A DNA stretch of 64,000 nucleotides from Pseudomonadota bacterium (GTDB lineage Bacteria; Pseudomonadota; Gammaproteobacteria; Burkholderiales; Burkholderiaceae_C): contig JAFEEF010000043.1 of NCBI GenBank assembly GCA_018241265.1, positions 1 through 64,000 on the forward strand. Direction: 5' to 3'. A model generated the notes under the pieces. The model saw only the letters and a program-made list of their open reading frames with translations. It made no database searches and had not been told where the DNA came from. The number at the start of each line of letters is the position of its first letter. Within the stretch, counting starts at the first letter, position 1. The position numbers were made by a program, and so were the translations under genes. Shown piece by piece: positions 18,289 through 26,983 of this stretch.

Positions 18289-19113
18289 TCAGTGTTTGCC
18301 TCCCATGTAGATCGCCTGCACCTGCGCATCCCCCTCGATCTCGTCCGGCGTCCCGGTCTTCAGCACGCGCCCGTTGTGCATCACCGTCACCTTCTCGACG
18401 ACCCGCAGCGCGATGTCGAGGTCGTGCTCGATCAGCACGAAGCTCATGTGCGCCGGCAGCGACGACAGCAGCGCGACGAGCTCGCGCCGCTCGGCCGGCG
18501 ACAGACCGGCCGCAGGCTCGTCGAAGAGGATCAACCGCGGCGCGCCTGCCAGCGCCATGCCGATCTCGAGTTGCCGCTGCTGCCCGTGCGCCAGGTTGGC
18601 CACGCGCTCGCCGGCGATGTGCGACAGGCGTGCACGATCGAGCAGGTCGGTCGTCGCCGCCATCGATGCATGGCTGGACCGCGCCGGCATCCACGAGAAG
18701 CGCCCGCTCGCGACGCCGCGCACCGCGAGGAACAGGTTGTCGCGCACCGTCAGGTCGCGGAACAGCAGCGACGACTGGTAGGTGCGGCGCAGGCCCTTGC
18801 GGATGCGCTCGTGCGGCGGCAGTTCGGTGATGTCTTCGCCGAAGAAATGGATGCGGCCCGAAGTCGGCGGGAAGTCGCCGGTGATCGCATTGAACAGCGT
18901 CGTCTTGCCGGCGCCGTTCGAGCCGAGGATCGCGTACTTCTGCCCGGCCGCGACGCTGATCGACACGTCGTCGACCGCGCGCAGCGCGCCGAAGGCACGC
19001 GTCACGTTCGACAGGATCAGCGCGTCGCCGGACAGCAGCATGCCACCGGTGCGCGCACGCGCCGCCGCGGCGCCCTCGGGGGCGCGCGGTCGGAAGGAGG
19101 CGGTGGTGGCCAT
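18289..19113 (-). CDS. LivG-type branched-chain ABC transporter ATPase
   Basis: The 274-residue ATPase has Walker [10 protein letters not shown] (64-72), the LivG-style signature [15 protein letters not shown] in place of LSGGQ, Walker [15 protein letters not shown] and a switch histidine in [10 protein letters not shown]. It pairs with the LivF half of the next gene to drive import by LivH and LivM. The N-terminal 30 residues are Ala/Arg-rich and not conserved. The ATG at 19113 is preferred: GGAA lies 7 nt upstream; a start 12 codons earlier would overlap the binding-protein gene. Confidence 0.88.
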   Translation of the reverse strand: MATTASFRPRAPEGAAAARARTGGMLLSGDALILSNVTRAFGALRAVDDVSISVAAGQKYAILGSNGAGKTTLFNAITGDFPPTSGRIHFFGEDITELPPHERIRKGLRRTYQSSLLFRDLTVRDNLFLAVRGVASGRFSWMPARSSHASMAATTDLLDRARLSHIAGERVANLAHGQQRQLEIGMALAGAPRLILFDEPAAGLSPAERRELVALLSSLPAHMSFVLIEHDLDIALRVVEKVTVMHNGRVLKTGTPDEIEGDAQVQAIYMGGKH

Positions 19114-19136
19114 GCTGCGTTCCGGCTGCTGCCTGC

Positions 19137-20390
19137 TTACTTCCGGCAATCGGGCACGTCGCGCGAGCCGAGACCCATCTTCTTGAAGTCCGCCTCCGAC
19201 AGGCCGAGCGTCTCGGTGATGTTCGGCACCGTCTTCACGACCTTGTTGTAGAAGGAGCCGTCGGCCGCCTTCGCCACTTCGGTGATGTAGGTCGTGCCCA
19301 CGCCGTTGCGGTTGGCGTCGATCTTGACCGTGCCGGCCGGGCCGACGAAGTTGGTCTTCTGCAGCGCGTCGCGATAGGCCTTCTGCCCGTTCGACAGGTC
19401 ACCCTTGACGGCATCGAGCGCATCGAGCGTCGCCTTGGTGTTGATGTAGTACAGGTAGGCGAACAGCGACGGGCTCGGGAAGCCGTCCTTGAAGTTGGCC
19501 TTGTAGTCGGCCACGAACTTCTTCCACTCGGGCGTGTCGATCGAATCGGCCATCGGCCCGGCCGATGCGGTGCCGAGCAGCGACTCGCGGCGCTTGCCCT
19601 TGAAGTTCAGCACCGTCTGGTCGACCGTGATCGAGCCGCCGATCATCGGCTTGTCGCCGCCGGCCTGCTCGTACTGGGTCAGGAAGTTGACCGCGTCCGA
19701 GCCGCCGAGCACGACGAGCAGCGCATCGATGTCCTTCGGCACCTTGGCGATCACCGACGCGTAGTCCTTGGTGCCCAGCGGCACCCAGGCCTTGTCGACG
19801 ACCTTGCCGCCCTTGGCGCAGTAGCCGGCCATGAAGCCTTGCACCTGCGAGTACGGGAAGCCGTAGTCCTCGCCGACCAGGTAGACCTTCTTGTAGCCCT
19901 TGGCAAGCGCATGCTCGCCGAGGCCCACCATCCACTGCGCGCCTTCGGTGTTGAAGCGGTAGAAGTTCGGCGCCGGGTCGACCAGCGTCGCGCCTTGCGC
20001 ACCCGACGAGCCGTTGATGAAGGTCACGCCCGGCTGGGTCTTCGCATAGTTCTTGACCGCGATCCCCTCGTCGCCCGACAGCGGCCCGATCATGATCGGC
20101 ACCTTGTCCTGCTCGACCGCCTTGCGCGTCGCGGCCACCGCCTTGTCGGGCGTCGCATCGGACGAGACCTTGATGAACTCGATCTTCTTGCCGCCGGCCA
20201 TGCCCTTCTTCTGGATCAGCGCGAGATCGGCGCCGCGCATGCCGTCCTGACCCGGCGCCGCGAACGGGCCTTCGAGCGTCGCGAGCAGGCCGATCTTCAG
20301 GGTCTCCTGCGCGCAGGCCGAGCCCATCGCGGCCAGCGCCGCGGCAGCGCCCACGAGCGTCCGCATCCACCATTTCTTCGTCGTCTTCAC
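19137..20390 (-). CDS. Periplasmic binding protein of the Liv-type ABC transporter
   Basis: The 417-residue protein starts with a signal peptide (MKTTKKWWMRTLVGAAAALA then ends SACAQE), followed by a two-lobed type I periplasmic fold: LKIGLLATLEGPFAAPGQDG, IGPLSGDEGIAVKNY, NGSSGAQGATL and YLVGEDYGFPYS. It delivers the substrate to LivH/LivM. The start is GTG with AAGGAG six nt upstream; it overlaps the LivM stop by 4 nt (GTGA). The family ranges from branched-chain amino acids to aromatic acids and amides, so the ligand is not fixed by sequence. Confidence 0.9.
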   Translation of the reverse strand: MKTTKKWWMRTLVGAAAALAAMGSACAQETLKIGLLATLEGPFAAPGQDGMRGADLALIQKKGMAGGKKIEFIKVSSDATPDKAVAATRKAVEQDKVPIMIGPLSGDEGIAVKNYAKTQPGVTFINGSSGAQGATLVDPAPNFYRFNTEGAQWMVGLGEHALAKGYKKVYLVGEDYGFPYSQVQGFMAGYCAKGGKVVDKAWVPLGTKDYASVIAKVPKDIDALLVVLGGSDAVNFLTQYEQAGGDKPMIGGSITVDQTVLNFKGKRRESLLGTASAGPMADSIDTPEWKKFVADYKANFKDGFPSPSLFAYLYYINTKATLDALDAVKGDLSNGQKAYRDALQKTNFVGPAGTVKIDANRNGVGTTYITEVAKAADGSFYNKVVKTVPNITETLGLSEADFKKMGLGSRDVPDCRK

Positions 20391-21526
20391 GGTTGTCTCC
20401 TTGGGTTGGAAGGCACGGACCGCCGCGGACCGAAGCGCGAGCGCGCAAGCGCCCACAGCCCGAGCAGGCCGTCTGGGGAAAACAGCACGATGGCGAGGAA
20501 CACGCCGCCGATCACGAGGTTGAAGCGCTCGCGGTCGACGAGGTCGATCGCGAAGTTCTGCAGCAGCACGAAGGCGATCGCGCCGATGAAGGCGCCGATC
20601 GGATGCCGCATGCCGCCGAGCACGGCGATGATGAGGATGTTGATCATCGCGCCGGTGTTGATCGTCCCGGGCGAGATGCGGTTGTTGTACCAGGTGATCA
20701 GCACGCCGCCGACCGCGGCCAGCAGCCCGGCGGCCGCATACGACGCGACCCGGTGCGCGGTGACCGAGAAGCCGAGCGAGTTCATGCGCCGCGGGTTGTC
20801 GCGGATCCCTTGCAGCGCCAGGCCGAACGGCGCCTTGACGAGCAGCCGCACGAAGAAGTAGCCGGCGAGCGAGCAGGCGAGCGTCAGGTAGTAGAACGGC
20901 AGCGGCTCGCGGAAGTCGATGCCGGCGACGGTGGGCGCGAACAGCTTGTTGAAGCCCTGGAAGCCGTTGAACAGCGTGTAGTTCTGCTGCGCGAGGTAGA
21001 ACAGCGCCACGCCGATCGCGAGCGTGATCATGATCGTGTAGATGCCCTCGGTGCGTACCGAGAGCCAGCCGATCGCGGTCGCGCACACCACCGCGATGAC
21101 GACCGCGAACAGCACCGCGATCGGCCATGGCCAGCCGAGGCTGATCGCCTGCGCGCTGCTGGTGCCGAAGATCGCGACGAGGTAGCCCGCGACGCCCGCC
21201 ACCGTCATCTGCGCGAGCGACACCATGCCGCCGTAGCCGCCGAGGAAGGTGAGCGACAGCGCGATCAGGCCGAGGGCGAGGGACTGGGCACCGATCTGGT
21301 AGGTGAAGAACGGCGACGCGACGACCGGATAGAGCAGCAGCGCGATCAGGACCACGAGGTAGCGCGGCGTGAAGAGCAGCGCGCCGGCCTTGCGCCAGCG
21401 GGATTCGCCGGGCGGCATCGTCGCGGCCGACGGCTCGACGAGGTGCACGTCCGGCCGGCCGCCGGGTGCGCGCGCGGCTTGCGCGGCGCTGCTGTTCATG
21501 GCGCGGCGCCAGCGGGCGGCGCTCAT
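20387..21526 (-). CDS. LivM-type ABC transporter permease
   Basis: The 379-residue permease has a roughly 50-residue non-conserved N-terminal extension, then about ten membrane segments. The LivM signature is GGYGGMVSLAQMTVAGVAGY followed later by GIRDNPRRMNSLGFSVTAHR, the coupling helix that contacts the ATPases, and GAMINILIIAVLGGMRHPIG. The ATG at 21526 overlaps the LivH stop (ATGA), and its own stop overlaps the binding-protein GTG start. It forms the import channel with LivH. Confidence 0.9.
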   Translation of the reverse strand: MSAARWRRAMNSSAAQAARAPGGRPDVHLVEPSAATMPPGESRWRKAGALLFTPRYLVVLIALLLYPVVASPFFTYQIGAQSLALGLIALSLTFLGGYGGMVSLAQMTVAGVAGYLVAIFGTSSAQAISLGWPWPIAVLFAVVIAVVCATAIGWLSVRTEGIYTIMITLAIGVALFYLAQQNYTLFNGFQGFNKLFAPTVAGIDFREPLPFYYLTLACSLAGYFFVRLLVKAPFGLALQGIRDNPRRMNSLGFSVTAHRVASYAAAGLLAAVGGVLITWYNNRISPGTINTGAMINILIIAVLGGMRHPIGAFIGAIAFVLLQNFAIDLVDRERFNLVIGGVFLAIVLFSPDGLLGLWALARSRFGPRRSVPSNPRRQP

Positions 21527-22479
21527 GCCGCCTTCCCCATGATTCCGCGCGGCTTGAATGCCAGCGCCAGCACCATGATCACGAACGTGAACACGACGCT
21601 GTAGGTCGGCGCATAGGCCAGCCCGAACTGCTCGGCCAGCCCGATCAGCAGCGCCCCGATCGCCGCGCCGCCGACGCTGCCCATGCCGCCGACGATCACG
21701 ACGACGAGCGACGCGAGCAGATACCGCGTGTCCTCGCCCGGCGACACCGACAGCGCCGATCCGCCGACCACGCCCGCGAGCCCCGCCATCCCCGCGCCGA
21801 TCGCGAAGGTCAGCGCGAACACCAGTTGCACGTCGACGCCCGACGCCGCGAGCATGCCGCGGTCGTCGACGCCGGCGCGGATCATCATGCCGACGCGCGT
21901 CTTCGCGAGGAACCACCACAGCGCCAGACCGATCGCCACCGCCATCGCGAAGACCGCGATCCGGTAGGTCGGAAACTTCATCACCAGCGGCAGCGCGGTC
22001 GAGCCGTAGATCCAGGCCGGCGGATCGAAGGTGTAGATCTCGGCGCCCCAGATCCACAGCATGACGTCGGCGAGCACGATCGACACGCCGATCGTCACCA
22101 GGGTCTGGCGCAGGTCCTGCCCCTGCATGTGCCGGAAGATCAGCACCTGCAGCAAGAGGCCGACGACGGCCGCGGTGATGAAGCCGGCGACGACCGCCAG
22201 CACCCACGAGCCGGTGCGGTCGCCGACGACCCAGCCGACGTAGGCGCCGAGCAGGTAGAGCGAGCCGTGCGCGAGGTTCACGTTGCGCATCAGCCCGAAC
22301 ACCAGGGTGAAGCCGCTCGCGACCAGGAAGTACAGCGACGCCAGGGTCAGCGAGTTGAGCAGGGTCGTGAAGTAGAGCTTCGCGTTGTCGGCGACCGCCC
22401 AGATCGACGCCGCGAGGATCAGTGCCAGCACGACGAGCAGGAAGCCCGTCTGCCAGCGCAGCTTCATCGTCGACGTCAC
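21523..22479 (-). CDS. LivH-type ABC transporter permease
   Basis: The 318-residue permease has about eight or nine hydrophobic segments and LivH motifs: GFTLVFGLMRNVNLAHGSLY, TRVGMMIRAGVDDRGMLAAS (coupling helix) and VVVIVGGMGSVGGAAIGALL. A GTG start at 22479 overlaps the amidohydrolase stop as GTGA and has GGAG 9 nt upstream; an ATG four codons later is also possible. It is the first transport gene of the operon, directly after the two amidohydrolases, which ties degradation to import. Confidence 0.9.
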   Translation of the reverse strand: MTSTMKLRWQTGFLLVVLALILAASIWAVADNAKLYFTTLLNSLTLASLYFLVASGFTLVFGLMRNVNLAHGSLYLLGAYVGWVVGDRTGSWVLAVVAGFITAAVVGLLLQVLIFRHMQGQDLRQTLVTIGVSIVLADVMLWIWGAEIYTFDPPAWIYGSTALPLVMKFPTYRIAVFAMAVAIGLALWWFLAKTRVGMMIRAGVDDRGMLAASGVDVQLVFALTFAIGAGMAGLAGVVGGSALSVSPGEDTRYLLASLVVVIVGGMGSVGGAAIGALLIGLAEQFGLAYAPTYSVVFTFVIMVLALAFKPRGIMGKAA

Positions 22480-23777
22480 GCGGCGCGGCTCCAGGCCGGC
22501 TGCCGGCCGAAGGCGCCGGCGTCGACCGGCGGCGTCTTCGCGAACACGCCGTCCTTCATCACCGCGAGCATGCGCTTCGGGTCGCGCAGGATCGCGATGT
22601 CGGCGAGCGGGTCGCCGTCGACCAGCAGCAGGTCGGCGAGATAGCCTTCCTTGATCTGGCCGAGCTCCTTGCCCTTCATCATGATCTGGCCGCCGTAGAC
22701 GGTCGCGCAGCGGATCGCCTCGGCCGGCGTGAAGCCGAGGTACTTGACGAAGAACTCGAGGTCGCGCGCGTTCTGGCAGTGCGGCGTCATCGCGAAGCCG
22801 TAGTCGCCGCCGAACAGGATGCGCACGCCGCGCTTGTGCATCGCCTTCAGCGACTCGATCGCATGGTCCCACTCGTGCTGGTAGCCCATCGCGACCGCCT
22901 TCGCGTTCGTGATGCCGTAGGCCTCGGCCTCGTGCAGCATCGCGTAGATGATCGCGATGCCGGGGGCGACGAAGACGCGGTCCTTCGCCTCCTCGAGCAT
23001 GTCGAGCGTTTCCTCGTCGGTGTAGCTCGCGTGGTAGATCACCTCGATGCCGTGGCGCAGCGACTGCTTCACCGAGGCGGCCGAGCGCGCATGCGCGGTG
23101 CCGCGCTTGCCGCGCACGCGCACTTCTTCCATCGCGGCGGCCACTTCGGCATCGCTCATCCAGGTCGTCTCGGCCGGCGCATCGGGCACGAAGTTGTCGC
23201 CCGACAGGTTGAGCTTGATCGAGTCGACGCCGTACTTCAGGAACAGGCGCACGGCCTTGCGCATCTCCTCGGCACCGCTGATGTTGACGCCGAAGCTGAA
23301 CTCGGGGAACGGCAGGTGCGGCAGGGTCTCGTCGCCGAGGCCGCCGAGCACGGTGATCTCCTGGCTCGCCGCGAGATAGCGCGGGCCGGGGATCTGGCCC
23401 GAGTTGATCGCGTTGCGGATCACGACGTCGAGCCGCGGCTTCGCGCAGGCCGCGCCGACGCAGGACGTGAAGCCGGCTTCGAGGTAGCGCTTGGCGACCT
23501 TCGCGCACCACAGCACGTGCTCCTCGAGCGGCATCGTCTGGATGCCGGCCAAGGTCGCGGCGTCGTTCCACGAGAAGTGCGTGTGCGCCTCGCACATGCC
23601 CGGCATCAAGGTCGCGCCGGCGCCGTCGATGACGGTCGCGCCGCCCGGCGCGATCGCCGCGGTCGAACGGCCGACGGCGCGGATGCGGTTGCCTTCGACC
23701 AGCACGCTGCCGGTCACCGGCATCGCGCCGGTGCCGTCGAGGATGCGGACGTTGGTGAACAGGGTCGATGCGGGCAT
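22476..23777 (-). CDS. Amidohydrolase-superfamily metalloenzyme (copy 1)
   Basis: The 433-residue enzyme belongs to the imidazolonepropionase/prolidase-like amidohydrolases. Metal ligands are visible as H65 and H67 (EAHTHFSW), a likely carbamylated lysine in DSIKLNLSGD, histidines in TAHARS and EVIYHAS, and an aspartate in FGGDYGFAM. The N-terminal beta-sandwich holds TNVRILDGTG. It would hydrolyse a cyclic or linear amide, ester or lactone in the cytoplasm. It is a close paralogue of the neighbouring gene at 23805, from which it is separated by 27 nt with a GGAG ribosome site. Confidence 0.88.
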   Translation of the reverse strand: MPASTLFTNVRILDGTGAMPVTGSVLVEGNRIRAVGRSTAAIAPGGATVIDGAGATLMPGMCEAHTHFSWNDAATLAGIQTMPLEEHVLWCAKVAKRYLEAGFTSCVGAACAKPRLDVVIRNAINSGQIPGPRYLAASQEITVLGGLGDETLPHLPFPEFSFGVNISGAEEMRKAVRLFLKYGVDSIKLNLSGDNFVPDAPAETTWMSDAEVAAAMEEVRVRGKRGTAHARSAASVKQSLRHGIEVIYHASYTDEETLDMLEEAKDRVFVAPGIAIIYAMLHEAEAYGITNAKAVAMGYQHEWDHAIESLKAMHKRGVRILFGGDYGFAMTPHCQNARDLEFFVKYLGFTPAEAIRCATVYGGQIMMKGKELGQIKEGYLADLLLVDGDPLADIAILRDPKRMLAVMKDGVFAKTPPVDAGAFGRQPAWSRAA

Positions 23778-23804
23778 CGTCGTGCTCCTACTCCGGGGCG
23801 CCGC

Positions 23805-25103
23805 TCAGGCCGCCCAGCGCGTCGTCGACGCGGACCGTCCCATGCGCACCGGCGGCGCGCGGTGGAACTCGCCGTCCTTCATCACCGCGAGGATGCGCGC
23901 CTGGTCCTGCAGCACCGTGATGTCGGCGAGCGGATCGCCGTCGATCAGCAGGATGTCGGCGAGGTAGCCCTCGCGGATGTAGCCGAGCACCTTGCCCATG
24001 CGCATCATCGGGCCGCCCCAGGCGGTCGCGGACAGCAGCGCTTCCATCGTGCTCATGCCGACGTACTTGACGAAGTACTCGAGGTCCTTCGCGTTGGTGC
24101 CGTGCGGCGTCCAGGCGAAACCGTAGTCGCCGCCCGGCAGGATGCGCACGCCGCGCTTGCGCAGCGCCTTCATGCTCTCGACCGCGCATTCGAGCTCGCG
24201 GTGGTAGCCCATCTTCTCGGTCACCTCGCGCGTCAGGCCGTACCGGCTCGCGTTGAAGCAGGTGTTGACGAGCCACGCCAGGCCGGGCGCGACGTAGTGC
24301 TCGAACTTGTGCGCCTCGAGCAGGTCGAGCGCTTCCTCGTCGCAGAAGCTCGCGTGGTAGATCACCTCGATGCCCTGCTTCACGCACTCCTTGATCGACC
24401 ACGTCGAGCGCGCATGCGCGGCGACGCGCTTGCCCCAGGCCTTGGCCTCCTCGACGCAGACCCGGATCTCCTCTTCGGTGAACTGGCTCTTCTCGCTCGA
24501 GAAGCCGGTGATCGATTCGCCGGACAGGTTGATCTTCAGCGTGTCGACGCCGTACTTCGCGAACATGCGCACGCAGCGCCGCATCTCGTGCGGGCCGCTG
24601 ACGATCGCGCCGAACGCGAACTCGGGCTGCGGCAGGTGCGGCTGGGTCGTGTCGCCGAGGCCGCCGGGCACCGTGATCTCCTGGCTCGCGGCGAGGTAGC
24701 GCGGCCCGATGATGGTGCCGTCGTCGATCGCGTTGCGGATCACGACGTCGAGCCGCGGCTTCGCGGTCGCGGCGCCGACGCACGACGTCCAGCCCATGTC
24801 GAGGTAGCGCTTGGCGACCTCGGCGCACCAGAGGATGTGCTCCTCGGGCGGCATGCGCTGGATCGCGTCCAGGCTCGGCTGGTCGTTCCACGAGAAGTGC
24901 GTGTGCGCCTCGACCATGCCCGGCATCAGGAAGGCGCCGGCGCCGTCGACGACGGTCGCGCCCAGCACCGGCACGCGCGGCGCGCCGTAGCCGGAGCGCG
25001 TGACGCGGGCGATGCGGTTGCCCTGCACGAGCACGTCGCCGGTGAACGGCAGGTCGCCGCCGCCGTCGAAGACGCGGACGTTGGTGAAGAGCACGTTGGC
25101 CAT
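23805..25103 (-). CDS. Amidohydrolase-superfamily metalloenzyme (copy 2)
   Basis: The 432-residue paralogue of the preceding enzyme keeps all catalytic positions: H67 and H69 (EAHTHFSW), lysine in DTLKINLSGE, histidines in AAHARS and EVIYHAS, and aspartate in GGDYGFAW. Differences cluster in the segments 190-230 and 280-310, which usually line the substrate pocket, so the two copies may handle related but different substrates or form a heteromer. The ATG at 25103 follows GAGGAG at 9 nt and lies 4 nt after the alpha/beta hydrolase stop. Confidence 0.88.
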   Translation of the reverse strand: MANVLFTNVRVFDGGGDLPFTGDVLVQGNRIARVTRSGYGAPRVPVLGATVVDGAGAFLMPGMVEAHTHFSWNDQPSLDAIQRMPPEEHILWCAEVAKRYLDMGWTSCVGAATAKPRLDVVIRNAIDDGTIIGPRYLAASQEITVPGGLGDTTQPHLPQPEFAFGAIVSGPHEMRRCVRMFAKYGVDTLKINLSGESITGFSSEKSQFTEEEIRVCVEEAKAWGKRVAAHARSTWSIKECVKQGIEVIYHASFCDEEALDLLEAHKFEHYVAPGLAWLVNTCFNASRYGLTREVTEKMGYHRELECAVESMKALRKRGVRILPGGDYGFAWTPHGTNAKDLEYFVKYVGMSTMEALLSATAWGGPMMRMGKVLGYIREGYLADILLIDGDPLADITVLQDQARILAVMKDGEFHRAPPVRMGRSASTTRWAA

Positions 25104-25107
25104 CGGT

Positions 25108-25905
25108 TCAGCTCCTCTGTGCGGCGATGAAGGCGCGCAGCTCGCGCGCGCAATCCTGCGAGCGCTCGATCGGCGTCCAGTGTCCGCAGCGGCCATAGAT
25201 CGACACCCGCACGCCGCGGCTGCCCTGCATGCGCTCGGCCATCGCGCGCACCGCCTGCGGCGGCGCGACGGTGTCCTCGTCGCCGGTGACGAGCAGCGCC
25301 GGCGCCTCGATGCGCTCGACCGCGGCCGGCGGCGTGTCGGCAAGCGCGTCGCAGCTGCGCGCGTACGCCTCCGGGTCCTGGCGCATCAGGCTCTCGCGCA
25401 CGAAGGCGGCGGCCGACGGCAGCTTGTCGCGCGTCTCGTTCGAGATCGCGTTCATCATCAAGGTCTGCGCCACGTCCTGCAGGCCCGCGAGGCCTTCGGC
25501 GCGCACCTTGGCGGCGCGGTTGCGGATCGCAGCGCGGGCCGGATCGGGCGGCGCGATCAGCGGGCCGAACAGGACGAGGCTCCTGACCAGCTTCGGATGA
25601 TCGACCGCGAGGTGCTGGCAGACGATCGTGCCCATCGAGTGGCCGACGAAGTGCGCCCTGGCGATCGCCAGGCGCGTGCAGACCGAGACCACCGCATCGG
25701 CCAGCCGCGCGATCGAAAGCGGCCCGCCGACGCCGCACGAGCGGCCGCTGCCCGGCAGGTCGATGCGCACGACGCGATGGCCGGCGAGCGCACCCATCAG
25801 CGGCGTCCAGGTGTTGCTGCTGCCGCCCAGGCCGTGCAGGCAGACGACCGGCGTGCCTACGCCTTCGTCTTCCACCACGATCTTGTCGATGACGTGCAAG
25901 GCCAC
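25108..25905 (-). CDS. Alpha/beta hydrolase (enol-lactonase-like)
   Basis: The 265-residue hydrolase has the oxyanion region CLHGLGGSSNTW, the nucleophile elbow GHSMGT with Ser90, an acid in LLVTGDEDTV and the catalytic histidine in YGRCGHWTPIE. Closest recognisable relatives by motif are PcaD-like 3-oxoadipate enol-lactonases and carbon-carbon bond hydrolases of aromatic degradation. The GTG at 25905 has GGAG 8 nt upstream. It sits between the fumarylacetoacetase-family gene (14 nt) and amidohydrolase copy 2 (4 nt), which supports a multi-step hydrolytic pathway. Confidence 0.87.
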   Translation of the reverse strand: MALHVIDKIVVEDEGVGTPVVCLHGLGGSSNTWTPLMGALAGHRVVRIDLPGSGRSCGVGGPLSIARLADAVVSVCTRLAIARAHFVGHSMGTIVCQHLAVDHPKLVRSLVLFGPLIAPPDPARAAIRNRAAKVRAEGLAGLQDVAQTLMMNAISNETRDKLPSAAAFVRESLMRQDPEAYARSCDALADTPPAAVERIEAPALLVTGDEDTVAPPQAVRAMAERMQGSRGVRVSIYGRCGHWTPIERSQDCARELRAFIAAQRS

Positions 25906-25919
25906 GGGCGTCTCTCCGT

Positions 25920-26810
25920 TCAGGCGTGGTCGAACAGGTTCTCGATCGTCCCGATGCCGTCGATCTCGATGCGGAAGCGGTCGCCGGCGGCGAGCCACTG
26001 CGGCGGGTTCATGCCCATGCCGACGCCGGCCGGCGAGCCGGTGACGATGACGTCGCCCGGATACAGCGTGATGCCGCGCGAGCAGGTCTCGATCAAGGCC
26101 GGGATGTCGAAGATCAGGTCGCGCGTGCGCGCGTCCTGGCGCAACTCGAGCGCGCCGCCGCCGCGCTTCAAGAGCCAGCCGCGCACCCGGGTGTCGCGCG
26201 GGTCGAGCTCGTCGATGCCGACGATCCACGGCCCCATCGGGCAGAAGGTGTCGAAGCTCTTGCCGAGGTCCCACTGCTGGTGGCGCACCTGCACGTCGCG
26301 CGCGCTGACGTCGTTGACGATGGTCGCGCCGAACACATGGTCGATCGCGCGCGAGCGCGGGATGTCGCGGCCGCCGCGGCCGATCACGATCGCGAGCTCG
26401 GACTCGTAGTCGATCTGCGACGTGATCGACGGCGCCGGCAGGCGCACCGTGTCGTACGGGCCGGTGACGCATTCGCCGACCTTCGTGAAGAGGATCGGCC
26501 AGGCATCGGTCGTCGGCAGGCTGTCGCGGAACACCGTGGTCGCCAGTTCGGCGGCGTGCGCATGGTAGTTGCGGCCGGCGCACCAGAGGCCGCGCAACGG
26601 CCGGGGCAACGGGGCGTTCAGCGTGACGGCCGAGACCGGCAGGCGCGGGCCCGACGCCGGCGGCAGGTTGCCGCCCTGGGCAAGCCGCTGAATGATCGGA
26701 AGCGCGCCCCGCGCGGCATCGTCGCAGCGCAGCGGCGTGAGCTCGCGCCCATCCGCAGACACCGTGCCCACATGGTGCCGCCCGCCCCAACGCCAACTGG
26801 CCAAGCGCAT
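25920..26810 (-). CDS. Fumarylacetoacetate hydrolase-family protein
   Basis: The 296-residue protein has a short N-terminal domain (MRLASWRWGGRHHVG) and a C-terminal FAH catalytic domain with CAGRNYHAHAAE, the metal-binding DYESELAIVIGRGG, NDVSARD, KSFDTFCPMGPW and YPGDVIVTGSPAGVG. Family members cleave carbon-carbon bonds of acylpyruvates, hydrate 2-oxopent-4-enoates or decarboxylate oxaloacetate, steps typical of aromatic meta-cleavage routes. It is the first gene of the long minus-strand operon, facing the TetR gene across a 173-bp control region. Confidence 0.9.
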   Translation of the reverse strand: MRLASWRWGGRHHVGTVSADGRELTPLRCDDAARGALPIIQRLAQGGNLPPASGPRLPVSAVTLNAPLPRPLRGLWCAGRNYHAHAAELATTVFRDSLPTTDAWPILFTKVGECVTGPYDTVRLPAPSITSQIDYESELAIVIGRGGRDIPRSRAIDHVFGATIVNDVSARDVQVRHQQWDLGKSFDTFCPMGPWIVGIDELDPRDTRVRGWLLKRGGGALELRQDARTRDLIFDIPALIETCSRGITLYPGDVIVTGSPAGVGMGMNPPQWLAAGDRFRIEIDGIGTIENLFDHA

Positions 26811-26847
26811 CGTCAGTCCGTCTCCAGGGTGGCGCCTTCGTATTGCA

Positions 26848-26902
26848 CCGAACGACGTTCGGCGAGGTGAGACGCTTGCGGTGAAATGAGACTTGCGTCT
26901 CA
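26848..26902. promoter_or_regulatory. Candidate TetR operators in the divergent control region
   Basis: Two palindromes occur between the FAH and TetR genes. CCGAACGACGTTCGG (26848-26862) is a perfect 15-bp inverted repeat around a central A. TGAGACTTGCGTCTCA (26887-26902) pairs TGAGAC with GTCTCA around 4 bp, and an extra TGAGAC half-site lies at 26868-26873, 19 bp away. Positions between divergent genes of a regulator and its likely target operon are typical for TetR autoregulation. Which palindrome is used is not known. Confidence 0.6.
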
Positions 26903-26983
26903 AATCGGGTCCGGCGCATCATACGGGCCGCGGTCGAGCCGCCGCAAGCGACGACGACGACACGAAGACCCGGACAAACCCGC

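Noticed and set aside
19137..21128. A longer binding-protein reading frame starting far upstream inside livM
   Set aside because: The true start is the GTG at 20390, which has a ribosome site and begins a signal peptide; upstream codons are an antiphase reading of livM.
22422..25130. A 902-codon plus-strand frame opposite both amidohydrolases
   Set aside because: Its apparent internal repeats only reflect the two paralogous genes on the minus strand.
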